The notes under the pieces are model-generated. The model ran no database searches. It saw only the letters and a list, made by a program, of their open reading frames with translations, and was not told the DNA's origin. A stretch of DNA of 64,000 nt, taken from the NCBI GenBank assembly GCA_947626945.1, contig CANQUC010000001.1, positions 97,365 through 161,364 on the forward strand. The letters are read 5' to 3'. Position 1 is the stretch's first letter. Every line of letters starts with the position of its first letter. Positions 55,824 through 64,000 of this stretch are shown piece after piece. The stretch is from an uncultured Lachnospiraceae bacterium. GTDB taxonomy: Bacteria; Bacillota; Clostridia; Lachnospirales; Lachnospiraceae. Both the position numbers and the translations under genes were made by a program.

Positions 55824-57715
55824 GCGGAAAGAAAAAGAAAAAAGAGCATAAGCTGACTTTCAGACAGCGGTTTGGCGTGCTGACCTATTTTGTGGCGCTG
55901 GCGGCAAGGGAAAATAAAATGGCGGTGTTCTGGTACTTTTTTGACATTGTGCCGACTACCCTGCAGCCCTTTGTCCCCATTGTGTTTCCCAAACTGATCC
56001 TGGACGAGCTTGTGGGAAGCAGGCGTCCCGGATGGCTGCTTATGTGGGTGCTTCTGATGATCCTTTCCGATACGCTGCTCCGCTTCATAGGATATTACAC
56101 AGAATACAAGACAACCATAGGCACAGTATGGTTTGACCAGTACATAGAGCGGAAATTCAGCGGAAAAGTCATGAAGATGAAATTCGCGTTTACGGAAAAC
56201 GCCAAGGCCATGGATCAGTATCAGAAAGCGCTGAACGGCTATCAGTACAGCGGCGGCATCTGCACGCTGCTGATGGAGCTTGGCACACTGCTGTCCGCGT
56301 TTTTTACTATGATCGGCGTGATCGGCATTATCACCACCGCCTCCCCGCTGCTTCTGGCGCTGTCGGCGCTGGTGGTGATTTCCAGCCTGATCCTGAAGGC
56401 AAAGGAGATCAATGTGCGAATCCATTTCTACAATCTGCGGCCAAAGATGGACCGGATCTACGGGTATGTGTTTCACAACCTGTGCGATTTTGCTTACGGA
56501 AAAGACCTGCGGCTGTATGAGGGTCACGGAATGATCCGCAAGATGGCGTCCGACGCCTCGGATATGCTTTATGACAATGAGCGGGCAAGCGCCAACGGCC
56601 GGCAGAAATACGATCTGATCACCGGCGCGGTGGATACGGCTAAAAATATGGTGACCTACGGCTATCTGGGAATCCTGGTGCTTCTGGGCAGAATCACCGT
56701 GGGGGATTTCACCATGCTGATGAACGCGGCGGATACTCTTACCCGCGGCGGGATCCTGCCCCTGATCAACAACCTGCAGGAGCTTGGCAATGATCTGGAG
56801 CTGATGAATGAATACCGGATCTTTATGGACTATCCTGAAGAGGATCAGGAGGAAGAAAAGGGATTTGCGTCCATTCCGGGACTGGAGGGCTTTGGAAGCA
56901 TGAGAAAAATGCTGCTGCCCTTAAAGGATCTGGCGGCGCCGCTGATCGAATTTCGGGACGTGACTTTCCGGTATCCGGATACAGACAGGGACGTGCTGCG
57001 CCATGTGAACCTGAAGATCAATCCTCTGGAGCATATTTCCGTGGTGGGAGAAAACGGCGCCGGAAAGACAACCTTTATCAAGCTGCTGTGCCGTTTGTAT
57101 CCGGTGACAGAGGGAGACATTCTCATCAACGGCGTCAGCATCTACCGGTACCGGTATCAGGAGTATATGAAGCTGCTTTCCGTGGTCTTCCAGGATTTCA
57201 GGCTGTTTTCCTTTACCATTCGGGAAAATCTGCAGCTGGGAGCGGGCGGCGGAGAAAACGGCGCCGGAGCCCTTACGGATCAGCGGCTGCGGGAGGTCTG
57301 CCGTATGGCCGGATTTTCCCAGCGTCTGGAAAGTCTGCCAAAAGGTCTGGACACAGGCTTGTACAAGCATTTTTACGAGGACGGCATCGAGCCCTCCGGC
57401 GGGGAGGGTCAGAAGCTTGCCATCGCCAGGGCGCTCTGTAAGGAAGCGCCTGTGGTAGTTCTGGACGAGCCCACGGCGGCGCTGGACCCGGTTGCGGAAG
57501 CGGAGATCTATGAGCATTTTCAGCAGATGACCAGGGGAAAGACGGCGATCTTTATTTCTCACAGACTTTCTTCCTGTCAGTTCTGCGACCGGATTCTGGT
57601 CTTCGCGGGAAGCCGTGTGGCGGAAAGCGGTACTCACGGAGAGCTTCTGGAAAAGCCGGACGGGATTTACGCAAAAATGTTCCGCGCTCAGGCAGAGCAT
57701 TATCAGGACAAATAA
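55820..57715 (+). CDS. ABC exporter half-transporter B
   Basis: 631 residues. Membrane domain (about 20-330), then ATPase with Walker A GENGAGKTT, Walker B VVVLDEPT and a signature reading PSGGEGQKL, where the usual LSGGQ/E is changed to PSGGE. The partner has LSGGE, so one nucleotide site of the heterodimer may be degenerate, as in many exporter pairs. Its start overlaps the stop of the partner by four bases. A bidirectional terminator follows. Confidence 0.9.
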   Translation: MSGKKKKKEHKLTFRQRFGVLTYFVALAARENKMAVFWYFFDIVPTTLQPFVPIVFPKLILDELVGSRRPGWLLMWVLLMILSDTLLRFIGYYTEYKTTIGTVWFDQYIERKFSGKVMKMKFAFTENAKAMDQYQKALNGYQYSGGICTLLMELGTLLSAFFTMIGVIGIITTASPLLLALSALVVISSLILKAKEINVRIHFYNLRPKMDRIYGYVFHNLCDFAYGKDLRLYEGHGMIRKMASDASDMLYDNERASANGRQKYDLITGAVDTAKNMVTYGYLGILVLLGRITVGDFTMLMNAADTLTRGGILPLINNLQELGNDLELMNEYRIFMDYPEEDQEEEKGFASIPGLEGFGSMRKMLLPLKDLAAPLIEFRDVTFRYPDTDRDVLRHVNLKINPLEHISVVGENGAGKTTFIKLLCRLYPVTEGDILINGVSIYRYRYQEYMKLLSVVFQDFRLFSFTIRENLQLGAGGGENGAGALTDQRLREVCRMAGFSQRLESLPKGLDTGLYKHFYEDGIEPSGGEGQKLAIARALCKEAPVVVLDEPTAALDPVAEAEIYEHFQQMTRGKTAIFISHRLSSCQFCDRILVFAGSRVAESGTHGELLEKPDGIYAKMFRAQAEHYQDK

Positions 57716-57716
57716 A

Positions 57717-57760
57717 AAAAACTGCTGCAAAAGAACAACCGTCGTTTTGCAGCAGTTTTT
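57717..57760. terminator. Bidirectional terminator
   Basis: AAAACTGCTGCAAAA (57717-57731) pairs with TTTTGCAGCAGTTTT (57745-57759); A-rich and T-rich flanks let it work for the exporter operon and the SDR gene. Confidence 0.92.
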
Positions 57761-57781
57761 CTGTTCATGAAAAAATGAATT

Positions 57782-58540
57782 TTACAGGCTGGCGCCAAAG
57801 TCTGTGACCATGATCTGTCCGGTCATTGCTCTGGATTCGTCGCTGGCAAGGAACAGAAGAATGTTGGCAACATCCTCTGCCATGCAGGGCTGTGTCCGCA
57901 GATTGGAATGAGTAGCCATTGCGCCGAACATATCCTGATCAAGCTGATCCGCTTTCATGGAGGAGGTCATGGGAGTTACAATGGTGCCGGGACATACGGC
58001 GTTGCAGCGGATCCCCTGTGCCTGGAAGCGAAGAGCCGTGTGCTTGGTCACGCCGATGATGGCAGCCTTGGAAGAAACATACACAGCGCCGCCGCAGCCT
58101 TCATAGCCTGCCACGGAAGCCACGTTTACAATGCTGGCGCCGGCGTTCATCCGCTTGCTGGCCGCCCGCATAACGCGCATGGTGCCTTTCTGATTGGTAT
58201 CCACGATCCGGTCCAGATCCTCGTCGCTGAAACGGTCAATGGGCTTGAGGCCTTCCTCCAGGATACCGGCGTTGTTTACCAGAACGTCAATTTTACCAAA
58301 CCGTTCCATAACGGTTTCCATCAGCCGCTCCGGATCCTCCGGTTTGGAAATGTCGGTGGAAACGGCCAGTACCGTACCGCCTGCTTCTTCAATCTCTTTT
58401 GCAACTTCCGCGAGAGCGGCCTCCCGTCTTGCGGTGATCACAACAGAAGCGCCCTCGGCAGCAAACAGCTTGGCGGTAGCGGCGCCTACACCGGAATTGC
58501 CGCCGGTGATCACGGCGACTTTGTCTTTTAATCGATTCAT
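57782..58540 (-). CDS. SDR family NAD(P)-dependent oxidoreductase
   Basis: 252 residues. TGGNSGVGAA (about 11) is the cofactor motif, NNAG about 88, and YVSSK the catalytic Tyr/Lys motif. It resembles 3-oxoacyl-ACP-reductase-like or steroid and sugar dehydrogenases; the substrate is not evident. The ATG at 58540 follows AGGAGGACAC. The open frame reaches 59002 but the extra part is antisense to azlC. No partner genes. Confidence 0.9.
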   Translation of the reverse strand: MNRLKDKVAVITGGNSGVGAATAKLFAAEGASVVITARREAALAEVAKEIEEAGGTVLAVSTDISKPEDPERLMETVMERFGKIDVLVNNAGILEEGLKPIDRFSDEDLDRIVDTNQKGTMRVMRAASKRMNAGASIVNVASVAGYEGCGGAVYVSSKAAIIGVTKHTALRFQAQGIRCNAVCPGTIVTPMTSSMKADQLDQDMFGAMATHSNLRTQPCMAEDVANILLFLASDESRAMTGQIMVTDFGASL

Positions 58541-58637
58541 AGTGTCCTCCTTTAATAATAGATGTTTGTTATTACTTATTTTAATCGTCAAAGGGCGGCT
58601 TGTCAAGGCAGGAGGCCCTGACAGGCTTCTTTTGGTA

Positions 58638-58666
58638 TTGCAAAAACAAAAAAGAAAAAATATAAT
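58638..58666 (+). promoter_or_regulatory. Promoter of azlCD
   Basis: TTGCAA (58638-58643), a 17-base A-rich spacer and TATAAT (58661-58666). Confidence 0.75.
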
Positions 58667-58711
58667 GAGAGGGAGCAAAACACACAAAAAATCGGATAAA
58701 ACGGAGAGCCT

Positions 58712-59437
58712 ATGAAAAAGAGGATCTACTCTCAAAAGAAAGCGGAATATGAAAAAGGGCTGAAAGACGGAGCCCCCATTGCGGTGGGCTATCTGTCGGT
58801 CAGCTTCAGCGTGGGCATTCTGGTTGCCGCCTCGGGAATGACAGTGTTTCAGGGCGCCCTGATGAGCCTGTGTAATGTGACAAGCGCCGGACAGTTTGCC
58901 GGGATTCAGGTCATCGCTGCCGGCGGGGCGATTCTGGAGCTGATTCTGACCCAGCTGGTCATCAACCTGCGGTACGGCCTGATGAGCCTGTCCCTTTCCC
59001 AAAGGCTTTCAGAGACCGTAACCCTGTGGCAGCGTTTTGTCATTGCTTTTGCCAATACCGATGAGATTTTTGCGGTTGCCATGAGCCGGGCTGAAAGCCT
59101 GACCTTTCCTTATCTCCTTGGCCTGGAAAGTCTGCCGGTGTTCGGATGGACTTTTGGAACGGCCCTGGGCGCGGTGGCGGGGCAGCTGCTGCCTGCTTCC
59201 GTGAGCAATGCGCTGAATGTGGCCCTTTATGGCATGTTCATTGCGGTAGTGGTACCTGTGGCAAAAAAAGTCCGCCCGGTGCTCTGGGTGGTGATCCTTG
59301 CGGCGCTGTTTCGCTGCGTTCTGGAATATGTGCCGTTATTTTCCGGAATTTCGGCGGGAATGGCCATCATCATCTGCACCGTTGCGGCTGCCGGTGTGGG
59401 AGCCCTGCTGTTTCCGGCAGGCATGGAGGAAGCATGA
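58712..59437 (+). CDS. azlC: AzlC-type branched-chain amino acid exporter, large subunit
   Basis: 241 residues with about eight helices; GAPIAVGYLSVSFSVGILV and FANTDEIFAVA are AzlC family motifs. With AzlD it exports branched-chain amino acids or analogues such as azaleucine. The gene overlaps azlD by four bases. The ATG has a weak GGAG upstream. Confidence 0.92.
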   Translation: MKKRIYSQKKAEYEKGLKDGAPIAVGYLSVSFSVGILVAASGMTVFQGALMSLCNVTSAGQFAGIQVIAAGGAILELILTQLVINLRYGLMSLSLSQRLSETVTLWQRFVIAFANTDEIFAVAMSRAESLTFPYLLGLESLPVFGWTFGTALGAVAGQLLPASVSNALNVALYGMFIAVVVPVAKKVRPVLWVVILAALFRCVLEYVPLFSGISAGMAIIICTVAAAGVGALLFPAGMEEA

Positions 59438-59733
59438 TGATTTATGTTGAGATTCTGATCATGGCGCTGGTCACCTATCTGATCCGGATGATCCCGCTGA
59501 CGGTGTTCCGCAAAAAAATCAAAAATCAGTTTGTATGTTCTTTTTTATATTATGTTCCCTATGCCTGTCTCACCGCAATGACGGTGCCGGCAGTATTTTT
59601 TGCCACAAGCCATTTTGTCAGCGCCGTTGCAGGCGTGGGAGCGGCGGTGTTTCTGGCGTACAGGGAAAAAAGCCTGATCTCTGTGGCCGCCGGCGCCTGC
59701 GCGGTGGTGTTTTTGGTGGAGCAGTTCGTGTGA
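59434..59733 (+). CDS. azlD: AzlD-type branched-chain amino acid exporter, small subunit
   Basis: 99 residues, three or four membrane helices, the usual AzlD size; LVTYLIRMIPLTVFRKKI is typical. It starts within the azlC stop (ATGATGA; the ATG three bases later is an alternative). A longer frame exists upstream but is inside azlC. Confidence 0.9.
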   Translation: MMIYVEILIMALVTYLIRMIPLTVFRKKIKNQFVCSFLYYVPYACLTAMTVPAVFFATSHFVSAVAGVGAAVFLAYREKSLISVAAGACAVVFLVEQFV

Positions 59734-59754
59734 AAAATCACGCTGATGTGCTGA
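59728..59754 (+). repeat. 27-bp dispersed repeat, copy 3
   Basis: Starts in the last sense codons of azlD, covers its TGA stop, and matches 32342-32368 with one mismatch, including the GTGTGA-AAAA-TCAC hairpin half and CTGATGTGCTGA. Confidence 0.7.
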
Positions 59755-59801
59755 CTTTTATGACAGTCCGCAAAAGAAAAACCCCGTTCGCGGAAAAACA
59801 A

Positions 59802-59830
59802 TGGATATTGCCAAAGAGATATGATATAAT
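59802..59830 (+). promoter_or_regulatory. Promoter of the YccA-like gene
   Basis: TGGATA (59802-59807), a 17-base spacer and extended TGATATAAT ending at 59830. Confidence 0.5.
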
Positions 59831-59892
59831 AAACACAGTTCATGATCATATGAATGCAGTTCAGTCAATACATAAGAGGAGGAGATTGGATT

Positions 59893-60762
59893 ATGGAAGC
59901 AGCTGTATCTGAGAAAAAGTCTGTCAGCAGAATGGTAAATCCCGTGATCAAAAAGATGGCGAAGCGGGCAGACGCGGCGGCCGAGGGGGAAAGAACAGCC
60001 AGCTATGGGGGAATCGGGTTTAAAACCGTTTTTTTTCTCCTGACCACAGTGGCCGGCATCGTTCTGTATTTCATGCTGCATCAGATGTGGGTCGTCAACG
60101 GAGGTTTTTCTCCGGAGGAGACCTGGACTTTTACGGAAAATATTTTCAATGTGACGACCACGCCCTATGAGATGATCGCACTGATCGTGGCGGCGGTATG
60201 TACGTTGGGACTGCCTCTGCTGGCATGGGCCATCCGCCCCATCATTCCTGTTGTGGGAATTTTGTACACCGTAAGCCAGGGGTATCTTATCGGGTTCCTG
60301 ACAGGGGCTCTGGAGCAGGATTACAAATGGCTGGCCGTTCTTGCAATGGTGCTTACCGTGGCGCTGGTATCCGTCATGCTGTTCCTGTACGCGAAGCGGA
60401 TCGTGAAAGTGAACAAGCGGTTTAAGCAGATCATTACCACCCTGTTCCTGACAGCGATTTTTGGCGGTGTCATCATGTTTGTGCTGCAGATGATCCCCGG
60501 CATGAAAAATATTGTACAGGGAATTCAGGGCGTGACTCAGAATCCCATTGTGAGCGTTGGGATTTCGATTGTCTTCATTGTGATCGCGGCACTGTTTTTA
60601 CTTGCGGATTTTGATACCATTGAAAGCTGCGTGGAAGAGCGCATGCCCAAAAAATATGAATGGATGGCGGCATGGGGACTGGCCTATACCATCATTTACC
60701 TGTATTTCAAGATCCTGAACCTGCTGATCCAGATCTTTTCAAAGGACAGCAGTCCCACTTAA
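59893..60762 (+). CDS. Bax inhibitor-1/YccA-like membrane protein
   Basis: 289 residues with seven or so helices; the N-terminus MVNPVIKKMAKRAD and the end MPKKYEWMAAWGLAYTIIYLYFKIL match bacterial BI-1/YccA family proteins of Gram-positive type. YccA in E. coli modulates the FtsH protease, but a role here is unproven. ATG 59893 follows AGGAGGAG. Single gene with its own promoter and a terminator downstream. Confidence 0.8.
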   Translation: MEAAVSEKKSVSRMVNPVIKKMAKRADAAAEGERTASYGGIGFKTVFFLLTTVAGIVLYFMLHQMWVVNGGFSPEETWTFTENIFNVTTTPYEMIALIVAAVCTLGLPLLAWAIRPIIPVVGILYTVSQGYLIGFLTGALEQDYKWLAVLAMVLTVALVSVMLFLYAKRIVKVNKRFKQIITTLFLTAIFGGVIMFVLQMIPGMKNIVQGIQGVTQNPIVSVGISIVFIVIAALFLLADFDTIESCVEERMPKKYEWMAAWGLAYTIIYLYFKILNLLIQIFSKDSSPT

Positions 60763-60839
60763 GTATTGTGATCTGAAACAGGAAAGCTTCCCGGAAACGG
60801 GGGATCCGAATCCCTCATTGCGGGAGACGGTAAAACGAG

Positions 60840-60878
60840 AAAAGTACAGAACAAAAAAACATTTGTTCTGTACTTTTT
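60840..60878 (+). terminator. Rho-independent terminator upstream of uvrB
   Basis: AAAAGTACAGAACAAA pairs with TTTGTTCTGTACTTTT (60862-60877), with an AAAACA loop and T-rich end. Confidence 0.9.
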
Positions 60879-60888
60879 CCTTTTGCTG

Positions 60889-60897
60889 TGATATAAT
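60889..60897 (+). promoter_or_regulatory. Extended -10 promoter of uvrB
   Basis: TGATATAAT is an extended -10 element; no matching -35 was found. It lies about 31 bases before the ATG, after the terminator. Confidence 0.5.
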
Positions 60898-60927
60898 GAA
60901 AACAGCTTTTAACAGAGGAGGCCGTTC

Positions 60928-61200
60928 ATGGATCATTTTAAGCTGCACAGTGAATACAAGCCCACCGGCGATCAGCCTCAGGCCATAGAAAAGCTGGTGG
61001 CGGGCTTCAAAGAAGGCAACCAGTGTCAGACGCTTCTTGGCGTCACCGGGTCCGGCAAGACCTTTACCATGGCCAACGTGATCCAGCAGATGAACAAGCC
61101 TGCGCTGATCATTGCCCACAATAAGACTCTGGCGGCTCAGCTTTACAGTGAGTTTAAAGAATTTTTTCCGGAAAACGCGGTGGAGTATTTTGTGTCCTAG
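60928..61200 (+). pseudogene. uvrB: uvrB, truncated after 90 codons at an AT-rich junction
   Basis: The first 90 residues are Uvr[19 protein letters not shown], Walker A GVTGSGKT and [18 protein letters not shown], ending EYFVS. UvrB is normally about 660 residues and continues YYDYYQPEAY. Here the codon after Ser is TAG and the following DNA has no UvrB similarity. GAGG precedes the ATG. The truncated protein would lack nearly all helicase and damage-binding parts, so nucleotide excision repair would fail unless another copy exists. Either an element inserted here or the contig is chimeric; the rest of uvrB is not in the window. Confidence 0.9.
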
Positions 61201-61221
61201 TATTTTGACAGGTTGAAAGCC

Positions 61222-61353
61222 GTGTTATATGGTGTTATTTAGTGTTATTTTTACCATTGGAAGAAATGAGAGTTAATGGACTAAATAACATTGGGTGGAC
61301 GAAGAGAATTTGTGACCTAAATTCGTGTAATGGATTAGATAACATTAGATGGA
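61222..61353. repeat. GTGTTAT iterons and 25-bp direct repeats beside the uvrB break
   Basis: GTGTTAT occurs at 61222, 61232 and 61242, exactly ten bases apart. TGTTATTTAGT (61233-61243) is inverted as ACTAAATAACA (61280-61290). A 25-bp direct repeat at 61275-61299 and 61329-61353 (four mismatches) holds the inverted boxes AATAACATT and GATAACATT. The layout resembles arm-type integrase sites or replication iterons. Confidence 0.6.
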
Positions 61354-61386
61354 TTTTTGAATTAGCAGAGTGGAAGGTAAAGCGAA

Positions 61387-61949
61387 ATGTTTATTCCTAG
61401 AAGAGATGTTGTTTTAGATATGTCGCCAGCAGATTTTGAAAAGTATTCACTTCAATATTAGCGCAGCAGACAGAGGGGTTAAAAAACGTAAAGATAGTCC
61501 ATAACAAAATAATTGAAGCCTGTGATGGAAATTATCAAATTGATGGCTATATTGAGTTTGAAGCTATGGGTGTTTTGTATAAAACAATCATAGAATGTAA
61601 GCATTATAAATATCCAATTAGTAGAGAAATTGTGCAGAAAGTATATGATAATTTACGGGCAGTTGGTGCGCAAAAAGGAATCATTATTTCAACTTCGAAT
61701 TTTCAATCAGGTGCTTTAAATTATGCAAAACTTCATGGAATTGCATTGATACAATTAACGGAAGCTGGAGATAATTATTGCACAAGAGGTTATTTTGATG
61801 TGATTATGAACCATACATATGTGCCGAATAATGGAGATTGCCCATTTACGGGTGTCTTGCAACGAGATACGGGGAGTGGTATAACATGCTCATATTTATC
61901 TCATAGAACAAAGGCATTGAAAGAATTTTTGTTAGAAACAATAGAGTGA
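61387..61949 (+). pseudogene. Mrr-like restriction endonuclease, frameshifted
   Basis: The first 24 codons (MFIPRRDVVLDMSPADFEKY..) meet a TAG at 61459. Adding one T in the run near 61458 restores a continuous frame to 61949 (about 187 residues): YLAQQTEGLKN, DGNYQIDGYIEFEA and TIIECKHYKYPI. The Asp in DGYIEF and the ECK together give the D..ExK core of Mrr-type nucleases that cut modified or foreign DNA. Start supported by AAGG upstream. One base lost; the fragment from 61566 would lack the first metal ligand, so the protein is probably inactive. Part of a decayed defence-like module with the helicase. Confidence 0.75.
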
Positions 61950-61993
61950 GTTGTTTATGAATGTCAAATTCAAGCTGGATAGAGGGAGGTAGT

Positions 61994-63721
61994 ATGTTAA
62001 TAAACTCATGGTTCAGTGACTATCCTAATACAGAATGTGAAAAAAGCGTAAAAAGGATTTTCAACAAATAGGTGAAGAAGTATTTTCTTTCTTTCAAGAT
62101 ACAGCAATCGAAAAAGGTTACGAAGATCGAGAAGGACAATGGGACATGTCATGTGAAATAACCGATGCCATGAAGAACAGGCAGCATATTCTTGTGGAAG
62201 CTGGTGTTGGTATTGGAAAACCATTTGCATACATTGTCCCTCTTTTGTTTTACCATAAAATATACAAAAATCCAATCGTTATAGCCACTTCAACTATTGC
62301 TTTACAGGAACAATTAGCTTCAAATATTACAACAATATCTGAATTAGTGCACTATCATCCAGAGGTAATCATTGCAAAAGGGCAAAATCATTATTTATGT
62401 AAAAAAAGATGCGATGAATTTTTTTATGAAGAAAGAAGGAAATGATTTGCAGATTTGCAATGAAATTGAGAAAGGAGGGTATCAACGAACAGACTGGGAT
62501 TCTAGCATACCTGATCGGATATGGAACAAAATCAGTGTAAAAGATTTCAATCCGAAAGTTTGTGAACTAAACTATCCTTATAAAGATAGCTGTTTTTATT
62601 ATGCACATAGACAAAAATTGTTATACACATGTGATTTTATTATATGTAATCAAGATTTATTGACAATCAATTTGAAAAAGCGGAATAACGAACATAAACA
62701 AATTATCACAAAAAAATGTGAATTTGTAGTTATAGATGAAGCCCACAATTTAGAAAGCAAAGTAAGAAATTGTTATACAACAGAAATCAATTATAATTCT
62801 CTGGAAAAGGGGATTGAACAATCAAGAAAAAAAGAGAGAGATCTGAGCGATATAATTGATGAAAAAATTGGGGAATATTATGAAAGTTTAGACCAGATAT
62901 TTGCAGACCTTGAGAAACAGATTCAAAAACAAGATAGAAAAGCACAGAAAGATGAAAAGAAAGTTGAGCGATACTATGTTAATAGAGACATTGACGGATT
63001 AGAAAGAATTATAAATTGTATCCATGATATATATTTACAAGTGTCAATACAATTCTTTCGCCGTTTAATTATAATGAGCATGCTATGATCTACTATACAA
63101 AAGATATGCCACATCCAAGCCATGAAAGAAAAGAATTTATTAATAAAGGAATTGAAGAAATTTTAAAAATATTAGATATATCAAAAGGTAAAGCATTAAT
63201 ACTGTTTACAGCAAAATGCGATATGTTAGAGGTTTATGAAGAACTATGCAAACGAGTATCATACAAGATTTTGATGCAGAATAATAATTCTTCCCAAAGT
63301 GAGACTATTGCTCAATTTAAGAATGATGTAAATTCTGTATTATTGGGAACAGGAACTTATTGGGAAGGAATTAGTGTAGAGGGGGGTGACTCTTTCTAAT
63401 CTTATTATTTTCAGATTGCCTTTTTCGGTACCGGAGCCGATTATTGACTATAAAAGAAGTATTAGTAAAGATGGATTTATGGAAGTTTTGGTACCTGAAA
63501 TGATCATCAAGCTAAAGCAAGGTATTGAAAGATTAATAAGAAGTGAACAGAACTTTGGTATTGTATCTATAATAGATTCAAGAGTCGGAAAGAAATCAAA
63601 GGCACCATATAAGCAAATGATTTGGGATGCGTTGCCAATAAAAAACAAGATTTCAGATTTTAATGAGATTAAGGAGTTTTACAATATACTGACTATACAA
63701 AAAAATTCTGAAGTACAATAG
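61994..63721 (+). pseudogene. DinG/XPD-like helicase, multiply frameshifted
   Basis: Five pieces in alternating frames: start at 61994 (after GGGAGG), shift near 62040, shift near 62420-62440 in a T-run, shift near 63050 and shift near 63390. The pieces contain GVGIGK (Walker A variant), cysteines of an iron-sulfur-type cluster, VVIDEAHNLE (DEAH box), SPFNYNEH, and GTYWEGISVEGGDS followed by LSNLIIFRLPFSVPEP, all as in DinG-family helicases. The segment between DEAH and SPFNY looks too short and lacks the usual SATL motif, so an internal deletion is likely. It cannot make a functional helicase. Confidence 0.75.
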
Positions 63722-63811
63722 TAAATTTGCAGTTGTTTATAGAAAAACTGAAAACAATGTTATATTTTTCCGACTAGTTCAGACTATCAATATTATATAA
63801 GCGACAAGTGA

Positions 63812-63871
63812 TTATTCTTAATAAAGGAAAGAGAGGGCGAAATAACACAGATAGTTAATTATTAAGAATAA
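63812..63871. repeat. 13-bp perfect inverted repeat
   Basis: TTATTCTTAATAA (63812-63824) and TTATTAAGAATAA (63859-63871) are perfect reverse complements 34 bases apart, and each is itself palindromic at its ends. It could be an operator pair or part of an element end. The 63722-64000 stretch has no gene. Confidence 0.5.
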
Positions 63872-63923
63872 AGCTTAGATAAAAAGTAAATAAAAAAAAC
63901 AAAATGAATATATATAAAAATGC

Positions 63924-63952
63924 TTGCACATATTTTCACCCTATGGTAATAT
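63924..63952 (+). promoter_or_regulatory. Promoter for a gene beyond the window
   Basis: TTGCAC (63924-63929), a 17-base spacer and TAATAT (63947-63952). The gene it drives would start beyond the right edge. Confidence 0.6.
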
Positions 63953-64000
63953 ATAATTAAGATATTTAAATGAGTAAGTATTTAGACATCCATAATCCAT

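Larger units (their letters stand above)
61201..64000. mobile_element. AT-rich putative island or element interrupting uvrB (right end not in window)
   Basis: From the uvrB break to the window end the base composition changes sharply toward AT, ribosome sites weaken, and the genes are degraded. The left 185 bases contain ordered short repeats resembling integrase arm sites. The content is a frameshifted Mrr-like endonuclease and a frameshifted helicase; no integrase or transposase is visible. The type of element, or even that it is one, is not proven. Confidence 0.5.

Noticed and set aside
57782..59002. SDR gene starting at 59002 with a 154-residue N-terminal extension
   Set aside because: The extension is antisense to azlC and the promoter region; the ATG at 58540 has a strong ribosome site and fits family length.
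61222..61353. CRISPR array
   Set aside because: Repeats are too few, too short and not separated by unique spacers of constant length; no cas gene is seen.

Overview
The window looks like the chromosome of a gut-type Lachnospiraceae (Clostridia, Bacillota). Supporting signs are strong GGAGG ribosome binding sites, lipoprotein-type solute-binding proteins, a long-form hpf-secA-prfB block, no outer-membrane proteins, and a large intracellular carbohydrate repertoire. The genes are moderately GC-rich and show the wide antisense open frames typical of such codon usage. The last 2.8 kb (61201-64000) is clearly more AT-rich and is foreign or otherwise distinct. No rRNA, tRNA or CRISPR array was seen.

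Layout. 1-2361: end of an AdhE-like iron alcohol dehydrogenase, an SDR oxidoreductase and a thioredoxin-reductase-like flavoprotein. 2597-3973: a secreted SH3/NlpC-P60 wall hydrolase, followed by a terminator and an AT-rich gap with a cluster of perfect DnaA boxes. 4483-11063: a sialidase-fold protein and a two-exporter/DUF1854 cassette. 11148-15803 (minus): a four-carbon acid sugar kinase (DUF1537), a PdxA-like dehydrogenase and an FGE-sialidase-MORN-like fusion. These are divergent from 16081-18134, which holds a DapA/NanA-family aldolase and an iron alcohol dehydrogenase. Three TTACATGT boxes lie in the shared control region.

18156-31189 is one long plus-strand import locus. It has two solute-binding proteins, four permeases, an NHL-repeat membrane protein, a Yip1-like membrane protein and a DUF5696 lipoprotein, but no ATPase. 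31296-44594 is a pectin or rhamnogalacturonan locus of enzymes without signal peptides: esterase, GH106-like, two six-hairpin proteins, CE8 pectinesterase, GH28 and a GH140-like apiosidase, plus an AraC regulator. Together the two loci suggest import of pectic oligosaccharides and their breakdown in the cytoplasm, with the sugar-acid genes as a possible sink.

44703-48994 is the housekeeping block hpf, secA and prfB, the last with a programmed frameshift. After it come a MATE exporter, an amino-acid ABC importer, an XRE regulator followed by a G-tract promoter in front of an ABC exporter pair, an SDR, azlC/azlD and a YccA-like protein. The uvrB gene is then cut after codon 90. Beyond the break lie short repeats resembling integrase arm sites, a frameshifted Mrr-like endonuclease and a multiply frameshifted DinG-like helicase.

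The most interesting items for follow-up are the pseudoknot-capable RNA or repeat ahead of the 32478 gene, the double import locus with its NHL/Yip1/DUF5696 middle section, the possibly phase-variable G10 promoter at 53895-53921, the DnaA-box cluster at 4108-4178, the UAA-type prfB frameshift, and the uvrB breakpoint.
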